From Pseudomonas juntendi (GTDB taxonomy: Bacteria > Pseudomonadota > Gammaproteobacteria > Pseudomonadales > Pseudomonadaceae): DNA of 41,777 nt. Below are positions 25,627 to 34,317 of the stretch, piece by piece (the first letter of the stretch is position 1; each line of letters starts with the position of its first letter). A program made the position numbers and the translations under genes. The stretch spans positions 1-41,777 of the forward strand of contig NZ_BLJG01000051.1 of assembly GCF_009932375.1 (NCBI RefSeq), given 5' to 3'. Below the pieces are notes generated by a model that was given only the letters and a program-made list of their open reading frames with translations, did not search any database and was not told where the DNA came from.

Positions 25627-28600
25627 TCACCCCGAAGCGCGCTCAGTCCTGCTGCCCGACCCCGTGGGCAGGTCCATCGCCTCGCGGGTCAAACGCAACA
25701 GCAACGCCTCGATCGCCGCCTTGCGCTCTTCCGCGAGCCTGTCGAAATCGCGCAGGTAGGCGCCTTCATTGGCCGCCTCCGCGCTCAGCCCCTCCATGCG
25801 GCCCCAGAAAGGCGCTTCCACGGCATTGAACGCTGCTGGTTGTTCGCGCCGCAGGTACTCCTGCCAGAAATCACGTTGCGCGATGAAGCGGGGCAACTGC
25901 TCGGTAGCCTCCGCTTCACGCACCGTTGCAGCCGCTGCAGCCAATTGCTGCCGGCTGACCGCGGCGATGGTCTCGAACTGCATCGTTCTCGGCTGCCCTG
26001 GCAGGTCCAGCTCTTCAGCCAGGCCGGTGCGATACGCCAGGCTGACCTCGACTTCATCGACATGCTGCCCTTGCGCCAGGCGCGCCTTCACATCCTCTCG
26101 GGCCAGGCGCTCCACCTGTTCCAGGCGAAACAACTGCCTGGCCACACGCAAGCGGGTGAGCCGTGCGGCCACGGGTTCAACCTGTTGCAATGACTGGCGC
26201 AGATACAAGCGCACTTCCAAGGCACTGAAACAGCTCGCGACGCTGTCGGCACAGGTTCGCGGGTCGGCAGCCAGGTTGAACAGTTCTTCGCGCAACACCG
26301 TGTCGCTCTGCATCGCCTCCAGCATGCGCCACACACGCCGCCCCAGGTCATCGGGAATGACCTGATAATCGCGCGTGTCGGTCAGCTCCGTCAGCAACCG
26401 GAAGAATGCATCGCTGCCTTCTTCACGCTGAACGCCATCCCACCGGGCCTCACTGAAACCCCGCTGCGGCGCCGCGACCAACGCCAGCCAACGCTCGCGT
26501 GCGGTGGCGATGGCCAGCAAAGGCTCGTCAACGGCAGCCTCCACTGCACCTGCGGCCAGCATGCGCTGCCTGACGGCATTCGACAGCGGATTACCCGATA
26601 ACTGCACCGCCCGCCGCAACCCCTCAGGCGCCTCCAGCAGCGGCTCTGGCAGTGCACCGATATGGTTGTCGCGCAAATCCGCGAGCTCCTGCAACCGGCA
26701 GCGGTGCAACTGCGCAGGTACCGTCTGCAAGTTGGCGCCGCGCATGTGCAGTTCGCGCAGGCGCCCCAAGGTGTCCAACTGCAGCGCAATGGCGCCCAGG
26801 GGGTTGTGATTCAGATCGAGGACACGCAGGCGCGTCAGGCTGCCGAGGGTTGCAACACCCGCCGCCGTCATGCGGATCTGGTTGCCCGCCAGGCTGAGGT
26901 TGGTCAGGTGCGACAGGTGCCTGAGGTCGGCAGGCACCTCGCTCAGGCGATTGCCACTCATGTTCAACCAGCGCAGCTGGGTGAAACAGCGCAGGAAGCT
27001 GGCCGGCACATGCTCCACGGCCAGGTCGCTGAGTATCAGTTCAGCAAGATGGTTGAAATCGGTGCCCGCCGGCAGCTCCGGCAGGCTGCGCAAGGGTACG
27101 CCCGTCAGGCTCAGGCGCATGCCTTGGGACACGCCGTGCTGGTCGACGATCCGCTCGCCGATCAGGCGCCAGCTGCGTCGCAGTTCGCCTGCAGCAGACA
27201 GCCGCGCCGCCTGGCTGGCACTGTTGCGGGTACCCTCCACCCACCGTGTCAACGCGTCGCTGAACCTGCGGTACTGTTGTTCCTGCAGCAACAGATTGCA
27301 GAACGCCGAACCTGGCCGCTCCAGCAGCAGCTCCAGAAAGGTTTCCACTTCCTCTTCATTGAAACCTGGATAGAGGCTTCGAATGCGGGTACGCAACACG
27401 CGCTGGCTGAAGTTACCCGCTGCGCCCCTGCCGCTGAGCACGTAGCCGACCCGGCCATCGGGCAGGCGCCGAACAGGGTTCGGCGGCACGCCAACGTCAC
27501 TGGCACCCAGTAATTTCAACAGCGCAGCACGCCCCTGCGGTAGCCAGCGTTGCAGGGCCAGGCGCAGTGCACTGCGCGCCTGGTCGCCCTGCCAACCCAG
27601 GCGTTGCCTGTCTGCCGTGGGCAGGCAGGCCAGCAGCGCTTCGTAGAATTCAAGCGGCCGCCGCGCGCTGGCCTGTAGCTCGGTACCGGCCACGTCATAC
27701 AGGCGGTAGTGGCCCTCCTGCCGGACCATCACCACGTTGGCGGCGGTTTGTTCCGGCCCAGGCAGCTGCGCCAGCCGACGCCCCGCAAGCGACCCCTCAC
27801 GCAGCTCCACCTGCGCTGTTGCCGGCCACTTGGCATGCTCGCGCAACAGGCAGAACACCAACTCGTCCAGGCCGGGGTGGTGGCTGCCAGCCAGAAACAG
27901 CCCTTCACGCATGCGCGTCAGCCTGGCCACTTGCAACAGCTCGCGGGCCTGCTGCGCCACCGCCAACGGCAGGCGCGCCTGGGTGCGCAGGATGACCCGC
28001 TGCTCGGTCGAGATATGCCGCAGAACCTCCAACACGTAGGCGTCTGGCAAGCCCGGAAAATCGCGGCGTATGAGCCAGGCCTGGGTGTCTGCCTCCAGAT
28101 AGCGGCCGCCCAGGTAGTCCAGCAGCCGGGGGCGCAGGCTGGCCGCATGCCGGGTTACCTGCACCACCTGCTCATCCCGCGGCAGCGCTTGCAGGCCAAG
28201 GGCGTCCAGGCACCATTGCCACAGCTGACCGTCCGCACTGCCCACCTGGGCGAAGAAACGCTCGATTCGTTCACCTGCAGCAAAGCGCTCCAACGTGTCA
28301 CGTAACGCGACCGGCATCGGTCGCTTCTCCACCAGCAAACCGCGCAAATGCTCCTCGGATACGTCGGCAACCCTGAGCACCTGCGCAACCCGCGCCGAGC
28401 CCAATGATGATGATGCAGGCCACAGGCGCTGCAGCAGCCTTTGGGCGCCTTGCCATTCCAGCGGCCGTTCGCCGGCCAGTTGCCAGGAGGCTTCAGCGTT
28501 CCACTCCAGGGCAGGGCCGAAGGCCTTGTCATCGGTGACGTCCTGCAAGCGCCAAGGGCCATGCTCACCCTGCGCCCGTACCCGCCAGTAGCTACCGTCG

Positions 28601-30126
28601 TGGTACCACCAGTGCCGAACCCCATCGCTCAGCAGGCCATTGTCCAGTTCGCGCAGTGTTCCGCTCGGCCGCGCGCTCTGGTAACGCGTCAGGTCGTTCG
28701 ACCAAAGCCGTTGCTGCCCTGCATCGTTGGTGACGGGCTCCAGCCCATCGACAAAAGTGCTGCGCACGAAGCCACGCGCCACCACCGTGGCGCCACCGGC
28801 AACCGCCGCTGTGACCGCCAGGTTCTCCGCCACCCCCAGCAAATGTTCGATAGCCTCATGCTGATGGCCCAGGCTCCAGTGCCTGGCCCCTTCGTAAACC
28901 TCCGACAAGGTCTGCACGACCATGTCGGCAAGCAGCAATGCCCCAACCGTCGGCACGAACAACCCCGCCAGGTTGAGCAGTGCCAGCCCTGCCGACGCCA
29001 ACGCGTGCTCACGTGCCAGCGTCTGGCTGGAATCGGCATCAGCGGTGGGCACCGCCAGGAACCGCGCATCCTCGCGAATCCGTTGCAACTGCTGTAACGC
29101 CAGGCCTTCGAACTGCCCCTGCGGCAAGTTGGCGAAGGTCGGCTCCAGGTCAGGTTCATCATCGGCCAGCCGCTTGGCCAGGGTGGCGACGAACCCTGCC
29201 CGCTCATGCAAGGCAATGCGCTCCACCAGCGCCGCATACCGAGCGGGATCCTTGAACATCTCGACCAGCTCGAAGTTCACCACACGCCAGGAAACCAAGT
29301 GCCGGAAGGCAGCGTGGGCATCGTCCGACAGCACCAGTTGCACACTGCCGGCATATCGCTGGTTGTCGTTGGCAACCTCAACCACCAGTGCCCCGTGCAC
29401 CGTGCAACCCAGCACCTGCAACGGGCCGCAGCGCACGGTGCGGCCGTTTGAAAGGGCAGTTCTGCGGCCTGCCACTATATCGCGCACTATCTGTACATCC
29501 TCTGCCGGCAGAAGCCCGCGTGTGGCGGCTATCTCCAGTTGCAAGGCCAGGGTTCGGCGCAGGCTGGTGGCCAGTGTTTGCTCAAAGGCAGGGGTGAACA
29601 ACCGGGCCAGGTGTTCCTGGTAGCGTGCGCCCACATCGGTACTGCGGCAGGCCTCTACAATCCGTGCTGAATCATCGAGGGCCACCCGTTCCGGCACGTC
29701 GGTAGCGGGGTCTGCGGGGTATACCAGTGCCGTCTCCAGATAAAAGGATTCGCCGCTGGCAAAGTTTTGCATCAACCTCTGCAACGCCGGCACCCTCACG
29801 AAGTAGGACTCATCCGTGGGCAATTTTCCTGGCTCGACCTTGAACCTGCGCCGCTGCTCGCGCCATTCCAAGCGGTCGAGATCCAGCAGCGCGCCGCCCT
29901 CCCGGTGAAGGCCCTGGGTCAGCAAGCGGCGGGCAAACGCATCGATCGGCTGCAACTGCCGGAGTACAGCGGACATTTCAGCTTGGCTTGTGAGGTAGGC
30001 GCTATAGGCATCGCGCAGCGCCATGATTTGTGAGGCGCTGGCCCGCCTCAACCAATCAGGCAGTATCTGGCTGATGAAATCATCCGTCGCGCGTTCGAGC
30101 TTGGGGTGCAGGGGTGCCTGTGGCAT
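25627..30126 (-). CDS. LRR and NEL-type E3 ubiquitin ligase effector-like protein 2 (1499 aa)
   Basis: Paralogue of protein 1 with the same order and length. A DUF6543-like N-terminus (PALQRLMQNF, DVGARYQEHLARLF) precedes a hydrophobic segment at about 378-405 (LLNLAGLFVPTVGALLLADM) and a second one near 430-450. LRRs at about 1025-1180 (LRWLNMSGNRLSEVP, LRVLDLNHNPLGAI) lead into a NEL domain with Cys1292 in PRTCADSVASCFSALEV; the downstream VEVSLAYRTGLAE block is shared word for word with protein 1. I start it at ATG 30126 after AAAGGAGC, not at the 492-nt longer frame that overlaps the AraC gene. It is 67 nt below the AraC stop and 99 nt above protein 1, so the three may be one transcript. 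DUF6543-NEL proteins occur in plant- and soil-associated pseudomonads; their targets are mostly unknown. Confidence 0.85.
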   Translation of the reverse strand: MPQAPLHPKLERATDDFISQILPDWLRRASASQIMALRDAYSAYLTSQAEMSAVLRQLQPIDAFARRLLTQGLHREGGALLDLDRLEWREQRRRFKVEPGKLPTDESYFVRVPALQRLMQNFASGESFYLETALVYPADPATDVPERVALDDSARIVEACRSTDVGARYQEHLARLFTPAFEQTLATSLRRTLALQLEIAATRGLLPAEDVQIVRDIVAGRRTALSNGRTVRCGPLQVLGCTVHGALVVEVANDNQRYAGSVQLVLSDDAHAAFRHLVSWRVVNFELVEMFKDPARYAALVERIALHERAGFVATLAKRLADDEPDLEPTFANLPQGQFEGLALQQLQRIREDARFLAVPTADADSSQTLAREHALASAGLALLNLAGLFVPTVGALLLADMVVQTLSEVYEGARHWSLGHQHEAIEHLLGVAENLAVTAAVAGGATVVARGFVRSTFVDGLEPVTNDAGQQRLWSNDLTRYQSARPSGTLRELDNGLLSDGVRHWWYHDGSYWRVRAQGEHGPWRLQDVTDDKAFGPALEWNAEASWQLAGERPLEWQGAQRLLQRLWPASSSLGSARVAQVLRVADVSEEHLRGLLVEKRPMPVALRDTLERFAAGERIERFFAQVGSADGQLWQWCLDALGLQALPRDEQVVQVTRHAASLRPRLLDYLGGRYLEADTQAWLIRRDFPGLPDAYVLEVLRHISTEQRVILRTQARLPLAVAQQARELLQVARLTRMREGLFLAGSHHPGLDELVFCLLREHAKWPATAQVELREGSLAGRRLAQLPGPEQTAANVVMVRQEGHYRLYDVAGTELQASARRPLEFYEALLACLPTADRQRLGWQGDQARSALRLALQRWLPQGRAALLKLLGASDVGVPPNPVRRLPDGRVGYVLSGRGAAGNFSQRVLRTRIRSLYPGFNEEEVETFLELLLERPGSAFCNLLLQEQQYRRFSDALTRWVEGTRNSASQAARLSAAGELRRSWRLIGERIVDQHGVSQGMRLSLTGVPLRSLPELPAGTDFNHLAELILSDLAVEHVPASFLRCFTQLRWLNMSGNRLSEVPADLRHLSHLTNLSLAGNQIRMTAAGVATLGSLTRLRVLDLNHNPLGAIALQLDTLGRLRELHMRGANLQTVPAQLHRCRLQELADLRDNHIGALPEPLLEAPEGLRRAVQLSGNPLSNAVRQRMLAAGAVEAAVDEPLLAIATARERWLALVAAPQRGFSEARWDGVQREEGSDAFFRLLTELTDTRDYQVIPDDLGRRVWRMLEAMQSDTVLREELFNLAADPRTCADSVASCFSALEVRLYLRQSLQQVEPVAARLTRLRVARQLFRLEQVERLAREDVKARLAQGQHVDEVEVSLAYRTGLAEELDLPGQPRTMQFETIAAVSRQQLAAAAATVREAEATEQLPRFIAQRDFWQEYLRREQPAAFNAVEAPFWGRMEGLSAEAANEGAYLRDFDRLAEERKAAIEALLLRLTREAMDLPTGSGSRTERASG

Positions 30127-30193
30127 GAAGGGGTGCTCCTTTGGCTGGAAACCCCCGACGCTGACGCATTGGCGCTGTGTGCAGCAGACGGAA

Positions 30194-31216
30194 TCAGTTG
30201 CCAGCGTGGCGAGCCTGGACCACCGCGCGGTATTGCCCCGGGTTGCAGCCGAACCACTTGCGAAAGGCCTTGTAGAACGAACTGGCATCGGCAAAACCCA
30301 GCCGTTCGGCAATTTCGCCCATGGCTGGCTCGGCGCCGACCAGCCAGGTGGTGGCAAGCTCGCGCCGCACGCTGTCCTTGAGCCCCTGGTAGGTCTGCCC
30401 CTCTTCGGCCAGGCGCCTGCGCAGCGTAGAAGCAGACAGGCACAGCGTTTGCGCCAGGTGCTCCAGCGCTGGCCATTGCGCAGGTGCCTGGCGCAGCAGA
30501 TCGGTACGAATGCGCCGCGCCAGGCTGGACGGGTCACGGTAACGCACCAGGATGTTGGCGGGCGCTTCGGCAAGAAAACGCTGCAATTCCTGCTCGCTGC
30601 GCCGCACTGCCAGGCCAAGGCAATCGGCGGGGATGATCATGCGCGTACGCGGGCGGCCGAACTGCAGGCTTTCGGAAAACATCACCCGGTAATCATCACA
30701 GAACGGTGGCTCGGCGCAGCGCAGGTCGATCGCCAGGATGGGGATGCGCCGCCCGGCCAGCCAGCAGGCCACGCCATGCACGATCATCCAGAAGGTGAAG
30801 TAGGTGAAGGCACGGCGCGGCTCCGCGCGCGGTTCGTTGATAACGATCTCGGCCAGGCCCGGTTGGCGCACCAGGCACGGCTGCAGGTCTTCGAGCATCA
30901 GCGCCAGAAAGCCCAGGGCCGTTTCCAGGCCTTGCCCCAGGGTTGGCTGAGCCATGCTCGCACGGCACATGAACGCCAGGCTGCCAGTGCGCAGCCCGCG
31001 AGGGTCCATGGCAAAGAACTCGTCATTGCAGCGCCGGGCCAGCAAGCGCCACAGGCGCGCATAGGATTGCGCGGCAACGCGCGCCTCGGGCAGCTCGAGG
31101 CAACTGGCATCGATGCCGGCACGCGCCAGCAGGGCGGCATTGGCTTCGCCCGCTGGGCAGGTCTGCATCAGCGCCTCACGCACCAGTTGCATGGAGATCG
31201 TATCTTTCGTGCTCAT
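30194..31216 (-). CDS. AraC-family transcriptional regulator
   Basis: Regulator of 340 aa with an Arabinose_bd-type N-terminal domain (residues about 25-210) and a C-terminal AraC domain (about 235-335) holding two helix-turn-helix units: LAQTLCLSASTLRRRLAEEG and MGEIAERLGFADASSFYKAF, then FGCNPGQYR. Such regulators often control fatty acid, ester or amino-acid catabolism. It might control the acyl-CoA operon 10 kb downstream on the same strand, from which it is separated by the NEL genes, or the NEL genes themselves. Its ATG at 31216 has only a weak ribosome site. Confidence 0.88.
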   Translation of the reverse strand: MSTKDTISMQLVREALMQTCPAGEANAALLARAGIDASCLELPEARVAAQSYARLWRLLARRCNDEFFAMDPRGLRTGSLAFMCRASMAQPTLGQGLETALGFLALMLEDLQPCLVRQPGLAEIVINEPRAEPRRAFTYFTFWMIVHGVACWLAGRRIPILAIDLRCAEPPFCDDYRVMFSESLQFGRPRTRMIIPADCLGLAVRRSEQELQRFLAEAPANILVRYRDPSSLARRIRTDLLRQAPAQWPALEHLAQTLCLSASTLRRRLAEEGQTYQGLKDSVRRELATTWLVGAEPAMGEIAERLGFADASSFYKAFRKWFGCNPGQYRAVVQARHAGN

Positions 31217-31308
31217 CGGTTGTTCCGGGCCCAGTCACCGGCCATCTTAGGCCGCTGGCGCGAAAACACCAGCCCTTGGGCACACCGCGCAACAGCCATG
31301 GCCGGCCG

Positions 31309-32373
31309 TCACTGCGGCAATTGCACCTGCGGCTTGGCCTCGGCGAAGATCGCCCAGCTGGACATGAACAGCGCCGCGATCAACGGCCCGATAACGAAGC
31401 CGTTGAGCCCGAACACCGTCAACCCACCCAATGTGGATACCAGGATCAGGTAGTCCGGCATGCGCGTATCCTTGCCTACCAGAATCGGCCGGAGCAGGTT
31501 ATCCACCAGGCCGATCACCAGCACCCCGAACGCGGTCAGGATGATGCCCGGCAATATCGCCCCGGTCAGCAGGAAGTAGACGGCCACGGGGGCCCAGACA
31601 ATGCCCGCGCCCACTGCCGGCAGCAGCGACAGCAACGCCATCAGCACCCCCCAGACCAGCGCACTGGGAATATCCAGCACCCAGAAGATGAAGCCACCCA
31701 ACGCACCTTGGGTCACGGCCACCAGCACGTTGCCCTTGACCGTGGCCCGCACCACCCGGTTGAACTTCAGTTGCAAGCGGCGTTTCTGGTGCTCGGGCAG
31801 CGGCACGGCCAGGCGCACACGGCGGGCCACATCGGCGCCTTCACGCAGGAAGAAGAACAGCAGGTACATCATGATGCCAAAGCCGATCAGGAACTCGAAC
31901 GTACCCTGGCCAAAGCTGAAGGCCTGGCTGGCCAGCACCTGGCTGCCCTGGGTCGCCCACTTGGTGATCTTGTCGCGCAAACCATCGAGGTTGCCCACGC
32001 CCAGGTGGTCCAGCCCGTTTTGCGCGAACGCCGGCAGCATGTCCTTGCCCCGTTCGACGTAACCGGCAATGTCCAGCTGCCCGCTTTCGATCCGTTGGTA
32101 CAGGGTCGCGCCTTCCTGCACCAGCAGCAGGCTGGTGATGATCACCGGCAGCACTGCCACCAGCAGGCAGATCATGGTCGTGGTGATCGCTGCCAGATTG
32201 CGCCGGCGACCAAAACGCATCACCAGGTTGCGCTGCAGCGGGGCAAACAGGATAGCCAGCACAACCGCCCAGAATATCGCGCCGTAGTACGGCAGCAGGA
32301 TCCACACGAATGCGATGGTCACCAGCGCCAGGAGTACCCCGAGGGCTTTGTTCTGTAGGGCAGTTTCGTTCAT
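31309..32373 (-). CDS. AI-2E family transporter (YdiK/PerM-like)
   Basis: Membrane protein of 354 aa with seven to eight helices. Family signatures are the N-terminal ALVTIAFVWILLPYYGAIFWAVV, a long periplasmic/cytoplasmic loop at about 120-180, and the C-terminal SLLPAVGAGIVWAPVAVYFLL and DNLLRPILVG (near 295-320). I place the start at ATG 32373, which has GAGGA upstream; the 90-nt longer frame to 32463 runs across the shared promoter. The family was named for AI-2 export, but many members have other or unknown substrates. It is divergent from trhP across 135 nt with an ANR box between. Confidence 0.88.
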   Translation of the reverse strand: MNETALQNKALGVLLALVTIAFVWILLPYYGAIFWAVVLAILFAPLQRNLVMRFGRRRNLAAITTTMICLLVAVLPVIITSLLLVQEGATLYQRIESGQLDIAGYVERGKDMLPAFAQNGLDHLGVGNLDGLRDKITKWATQGSQVLASQAFSFGQGTFEFLIGFGIMMYLLFFFLREGADVARRVRLAVPLPEHQKRRLQLKFNRVVRATVKGNVLVAVTQGALGGFIFWVLDIPSALVWGVLMALLSLLPAVGAGIVWAPVAVYFLLTGAILPGIILTAFGVLVIGLVDNLLRPILVGKDTRMPDYLILVSTLGGLTVFGLNGFVIGPLIAALFMSSWAIFAEAKPQVQLPQ

Positions 32374-32440
32374 TGCAGGTCCTCGAATGGCGTATGCGAT
32401 ATTAGTTCGCGCCGCTTGGCCAAAAGTGCCGCTACATCCG

Positions 32441-32454
32441 TTGATATATATCAA
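32441..32454. promoter_or_regulatory. Perfect ANR/FNR box
   Basis: TTGATATATATCAA matches the FNR/ANR consensus TTGAT-N4-ATCAA at every fixed position and is a perfect palindrome. If ANR activates trhP as a class II activator (box centred at -41.5), transcription would start near 32489, 20 nt before ATG 32509. A weak -10 (TTAGCA, 32476-32481) fits that. The AI-2E gene on the other strand could also be affected. Confidence 0.75.
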
Positions 32455-32508
32455 AACATGCACCAGCCCCGTGCCTTAGCATCCGCGCCCTTTGCCCCGG
32501 TGCGCACC

Positions 32509-33843
32509 ATGACCCTGATCAGCAAGCCCGAACTCCTGGCCCCTGCCGGCACCCTCAAGACCATGCGCTATGCCTTTGCCTATGGCGCCGACGCGGTCTA
32601 TGCCGGCCAGCCGCGCTACAGCTTGCGGGTGCGCAACAACGAGTTCGACCACACCAACCTGGCACTGGGCATTGCCCAGGCCCACGCGCTGGGCAAGCGC
32701 TTCTACGTCGTGGTCAACATCGCCCCGCACAACGCCAAGCTGAAGACATTCCTCAAGGACCTGGCACCGGTGATCGCCATGGCGCCGGACGCGCTGATCA
32801 TGTCCGACCCCGGCTTGATCATGCTGGTGCGCCAGCATTTTCCGGACATGCCGGTGCACCTGTCGGTACAGGCCAACACGGTAAACTGGGCCAGCGTGCA
32901 GTTCTGGCAAGGCATGGGCCTTGGCCGGGTGATCCTGTCACGCGAGTTGTCACTGGAAGAAATCGGCGAAATCCGCCAACAGGTGCCGGGCATGGAGCTG
33001 GAAGTGTTCGTGCATGGCGCCCTGTGCATGGCCTACTCCGGCCGCTGCCTGTTGTCGGGTTACCTCAACAAGCGTGATGCCAACCAGGGCACCTGCACCA
33101 ACGCCTGCCGCTGGAAGTACGATGCCACGCCCGCCACCGAGAACGCCGTGGGCGACATCGTTCGCCAAGTGCAGCCCACCCTGGGCCTGGGCGCCCCTAC
33201 CGACCAGGTGTTCCTGCTGCAGGAAAGCAACCGGCCCGGTAGCGAAATGCCGGCGTTCGAAGATGAGCACGGTACCTACATCATGAATGCCAAGGACCTG
33301 CGCGCCATCCAGCACGTGGAACGCCTGGTCGGCATGGGCGTGCATTCGCTGAAGATCGAGGGCCGCACCAAGTCGCATTTCTACTGCGCCCGCGCCGTGC
33401 AGGCGTACCGCCAGGCAATCGATGACGCAGTGGCCGGGCGCCCCTTCGACCGCGCGCTGATGGACAACCTGGAGTCGCTGGCACAACGCGGCTACACCGA
33501 AGGTTTTCTGCGCCGCCACGTGCACGACGAGTACCAGAACTACCAGCGTGGCAACTCGGTGTCCGAGCGCCAGCAGTTCGTTGGCGAGCTGACCGGAGTG
33601 CGCGTCGACGGCCTGGCCGAGGTCAAGGTGAAGAACCGCTTCAGGGTGGGCGACCACCTCGAGCTGATGACCCCGCGCGGCAACTACCATTTCGACTTGC
33701 AGCGCCTATGCAACGGTCAGCGGCAGGCCATCGAGGTAGCGCCGGGTGATGGCCACGTGGTCTACCTGCCGATTCCGGAACAGGTCGCCCTCGACCACGC
33801 GTTGCTGATGCGTGACCTTGCCCCCGAAACAGCCACCTGCTGA
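32509..33843 (+). CDS. trhP: tRNA U34 hydroxylation protein TrhP (U32 peptidase family)
   Basis: Protein of 444 aa, close in length to E. coli TrhP/YegQ (453 aa), one of two enzymes that make 5-hydroxyuridine at position 34 of tRNA; TrhP needs prephenate and not O2, whereas TrhO needs O2. The U32 signature is clear: ELLAPAGTLKTMRYAFAYGADAVYAG at the N-terminus and Cys173, Cys180, Cys196, Cys200 in HGALCMAYSGRC and GTCTNACRW, ligands of an iron-sulphur cluster in the family. I start at ATG 32509 (no ribosome site visible). A longer start at 32458 would place the ANR box almost on the start codon. The next gene, DUF411, begins 45 nt after the stop. Confidence 0.88.
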   Translation: MTLISKPELLAPAGTLKTMRYAFAYGADAVYAGQPRYSLRVRNNEFDHTNLALGIAQAHALGKRFYVVVNIAPHNAKLKTFLKDLAPVIAMAPDALIMSDPGLIMLVRQHFPDMPVHLSVQANTVNWASVQFWQGMGLGRVILSRELSLEEIGEIRQQVPGMELEVFVHGALCMAYSGRCLLSGYLNKRDANQGTCTNACRWKYDATPATENAVGDIVRQVQPTLGLGAPTDQVFLLQESNRPGSEMPAFEDEHGTYIMNAKDLRAIQHVERLVGMGVHSLKIEGRTKSHFYCARAVQAYRQAIDDAVAGRPFDRALMDNLESLAQRGYTEGFLRRHVHDEYQNYQRGNSVSERQQFVGELTGVRVDGLAEVKVKNRFRVGDHLELMTPRGNYHFDLQRLCNGQRQAIEVAPGDGHVVYLPIPEQVALDHALLMRDLAPETATC

Positions 33844-33888
33844 GAATCCTGTACTATGGCCCGGTTTGCTCTGAAGGAGTGTTGCGAC

Positions 33889-34317
33889 ATGCTGCGTAAA
33901 CATCTGTTGACCCTGGGCCTGCTGGCCATGAGCGGCCTGGCCCAGGCTAGCGACACCATCGACGTGTACCGCGACCCCAACTGCGGCTGCTGCAAGGCCT
34001 GGATCAGCCACCTGCGCGATAACGGTTTCACCGTCAACGACCATGTCGAACCGAACATGAGCGCGGTCAAGCAGCGCCTGGGCGTGGCCCCACGCCTGGC
34101 TTCGTGCCATACCGGTGTGATCGACGGCAAGTTCGTCGAAGGCCACGTGCCGGCCGAACAGGTACGCCTGTTGAGCCAGCGCAACGACCTCAAGGGCCTG
34201 GCCGTGCCGGGCATGCCGATGGGCTCACCGGGCATGGAAATGGGCGACCACAAGGATGCCTACCAGGTGATCGGGGTGACCCAGGGCGGCCAGGACACCG
34301 TGGTCGCCAACTACTGA
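33889..34317 (+). CDS. DUF411 family exported metal-binding protein
   Basis: Periplasmic protein of 142 aa. Signal peptide 1-20 with cleavage after AQA, then DVYRDPNCGCCKAWISHL, where Cys32, Cys34 and Cys35 form the DUF411 thiol/metal motif; another Cys is in RLASCHTGV. The second half (VPGMPMGSPGMEMGD) is rich in Met and Gly, as in copper-handling proteins. DUF411 members are linked to copper tolerance; a role here is inferred. AAGGAG lies 10 nt before ATG 33889, so the longer frame to 33856 is rejected. Its stop overlaps the start of the membrane protein gene (TGATG). Confidence 0.9.
   Translation: MLRKHLLTLGLLAMSGLAQASDTIDVYRDPNCGCCKAWISHLRDNGFTVNDHVEPNMSAVKQRLGVAPRLASCHTGVIDGKFVEGHVPAEQVRLLSQRNDLKGLAVPGMPMGSPGMEMGDHKDAYQVIGVTQGGQDTVVANY

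Noticed and set aside
21034..30126. NEL pair as one gene broken by a frameshift
   Set aside because: Each has its own start, LRR and NEL domain, and stop; they are tandem paralogues.
30127..30618. N-terminal extension of the second NEL gene
   Set aside because: It lies inside the AraC gene in another frame; ATG 30126 has AAAGGAGC and aligns with the paralogue's start.
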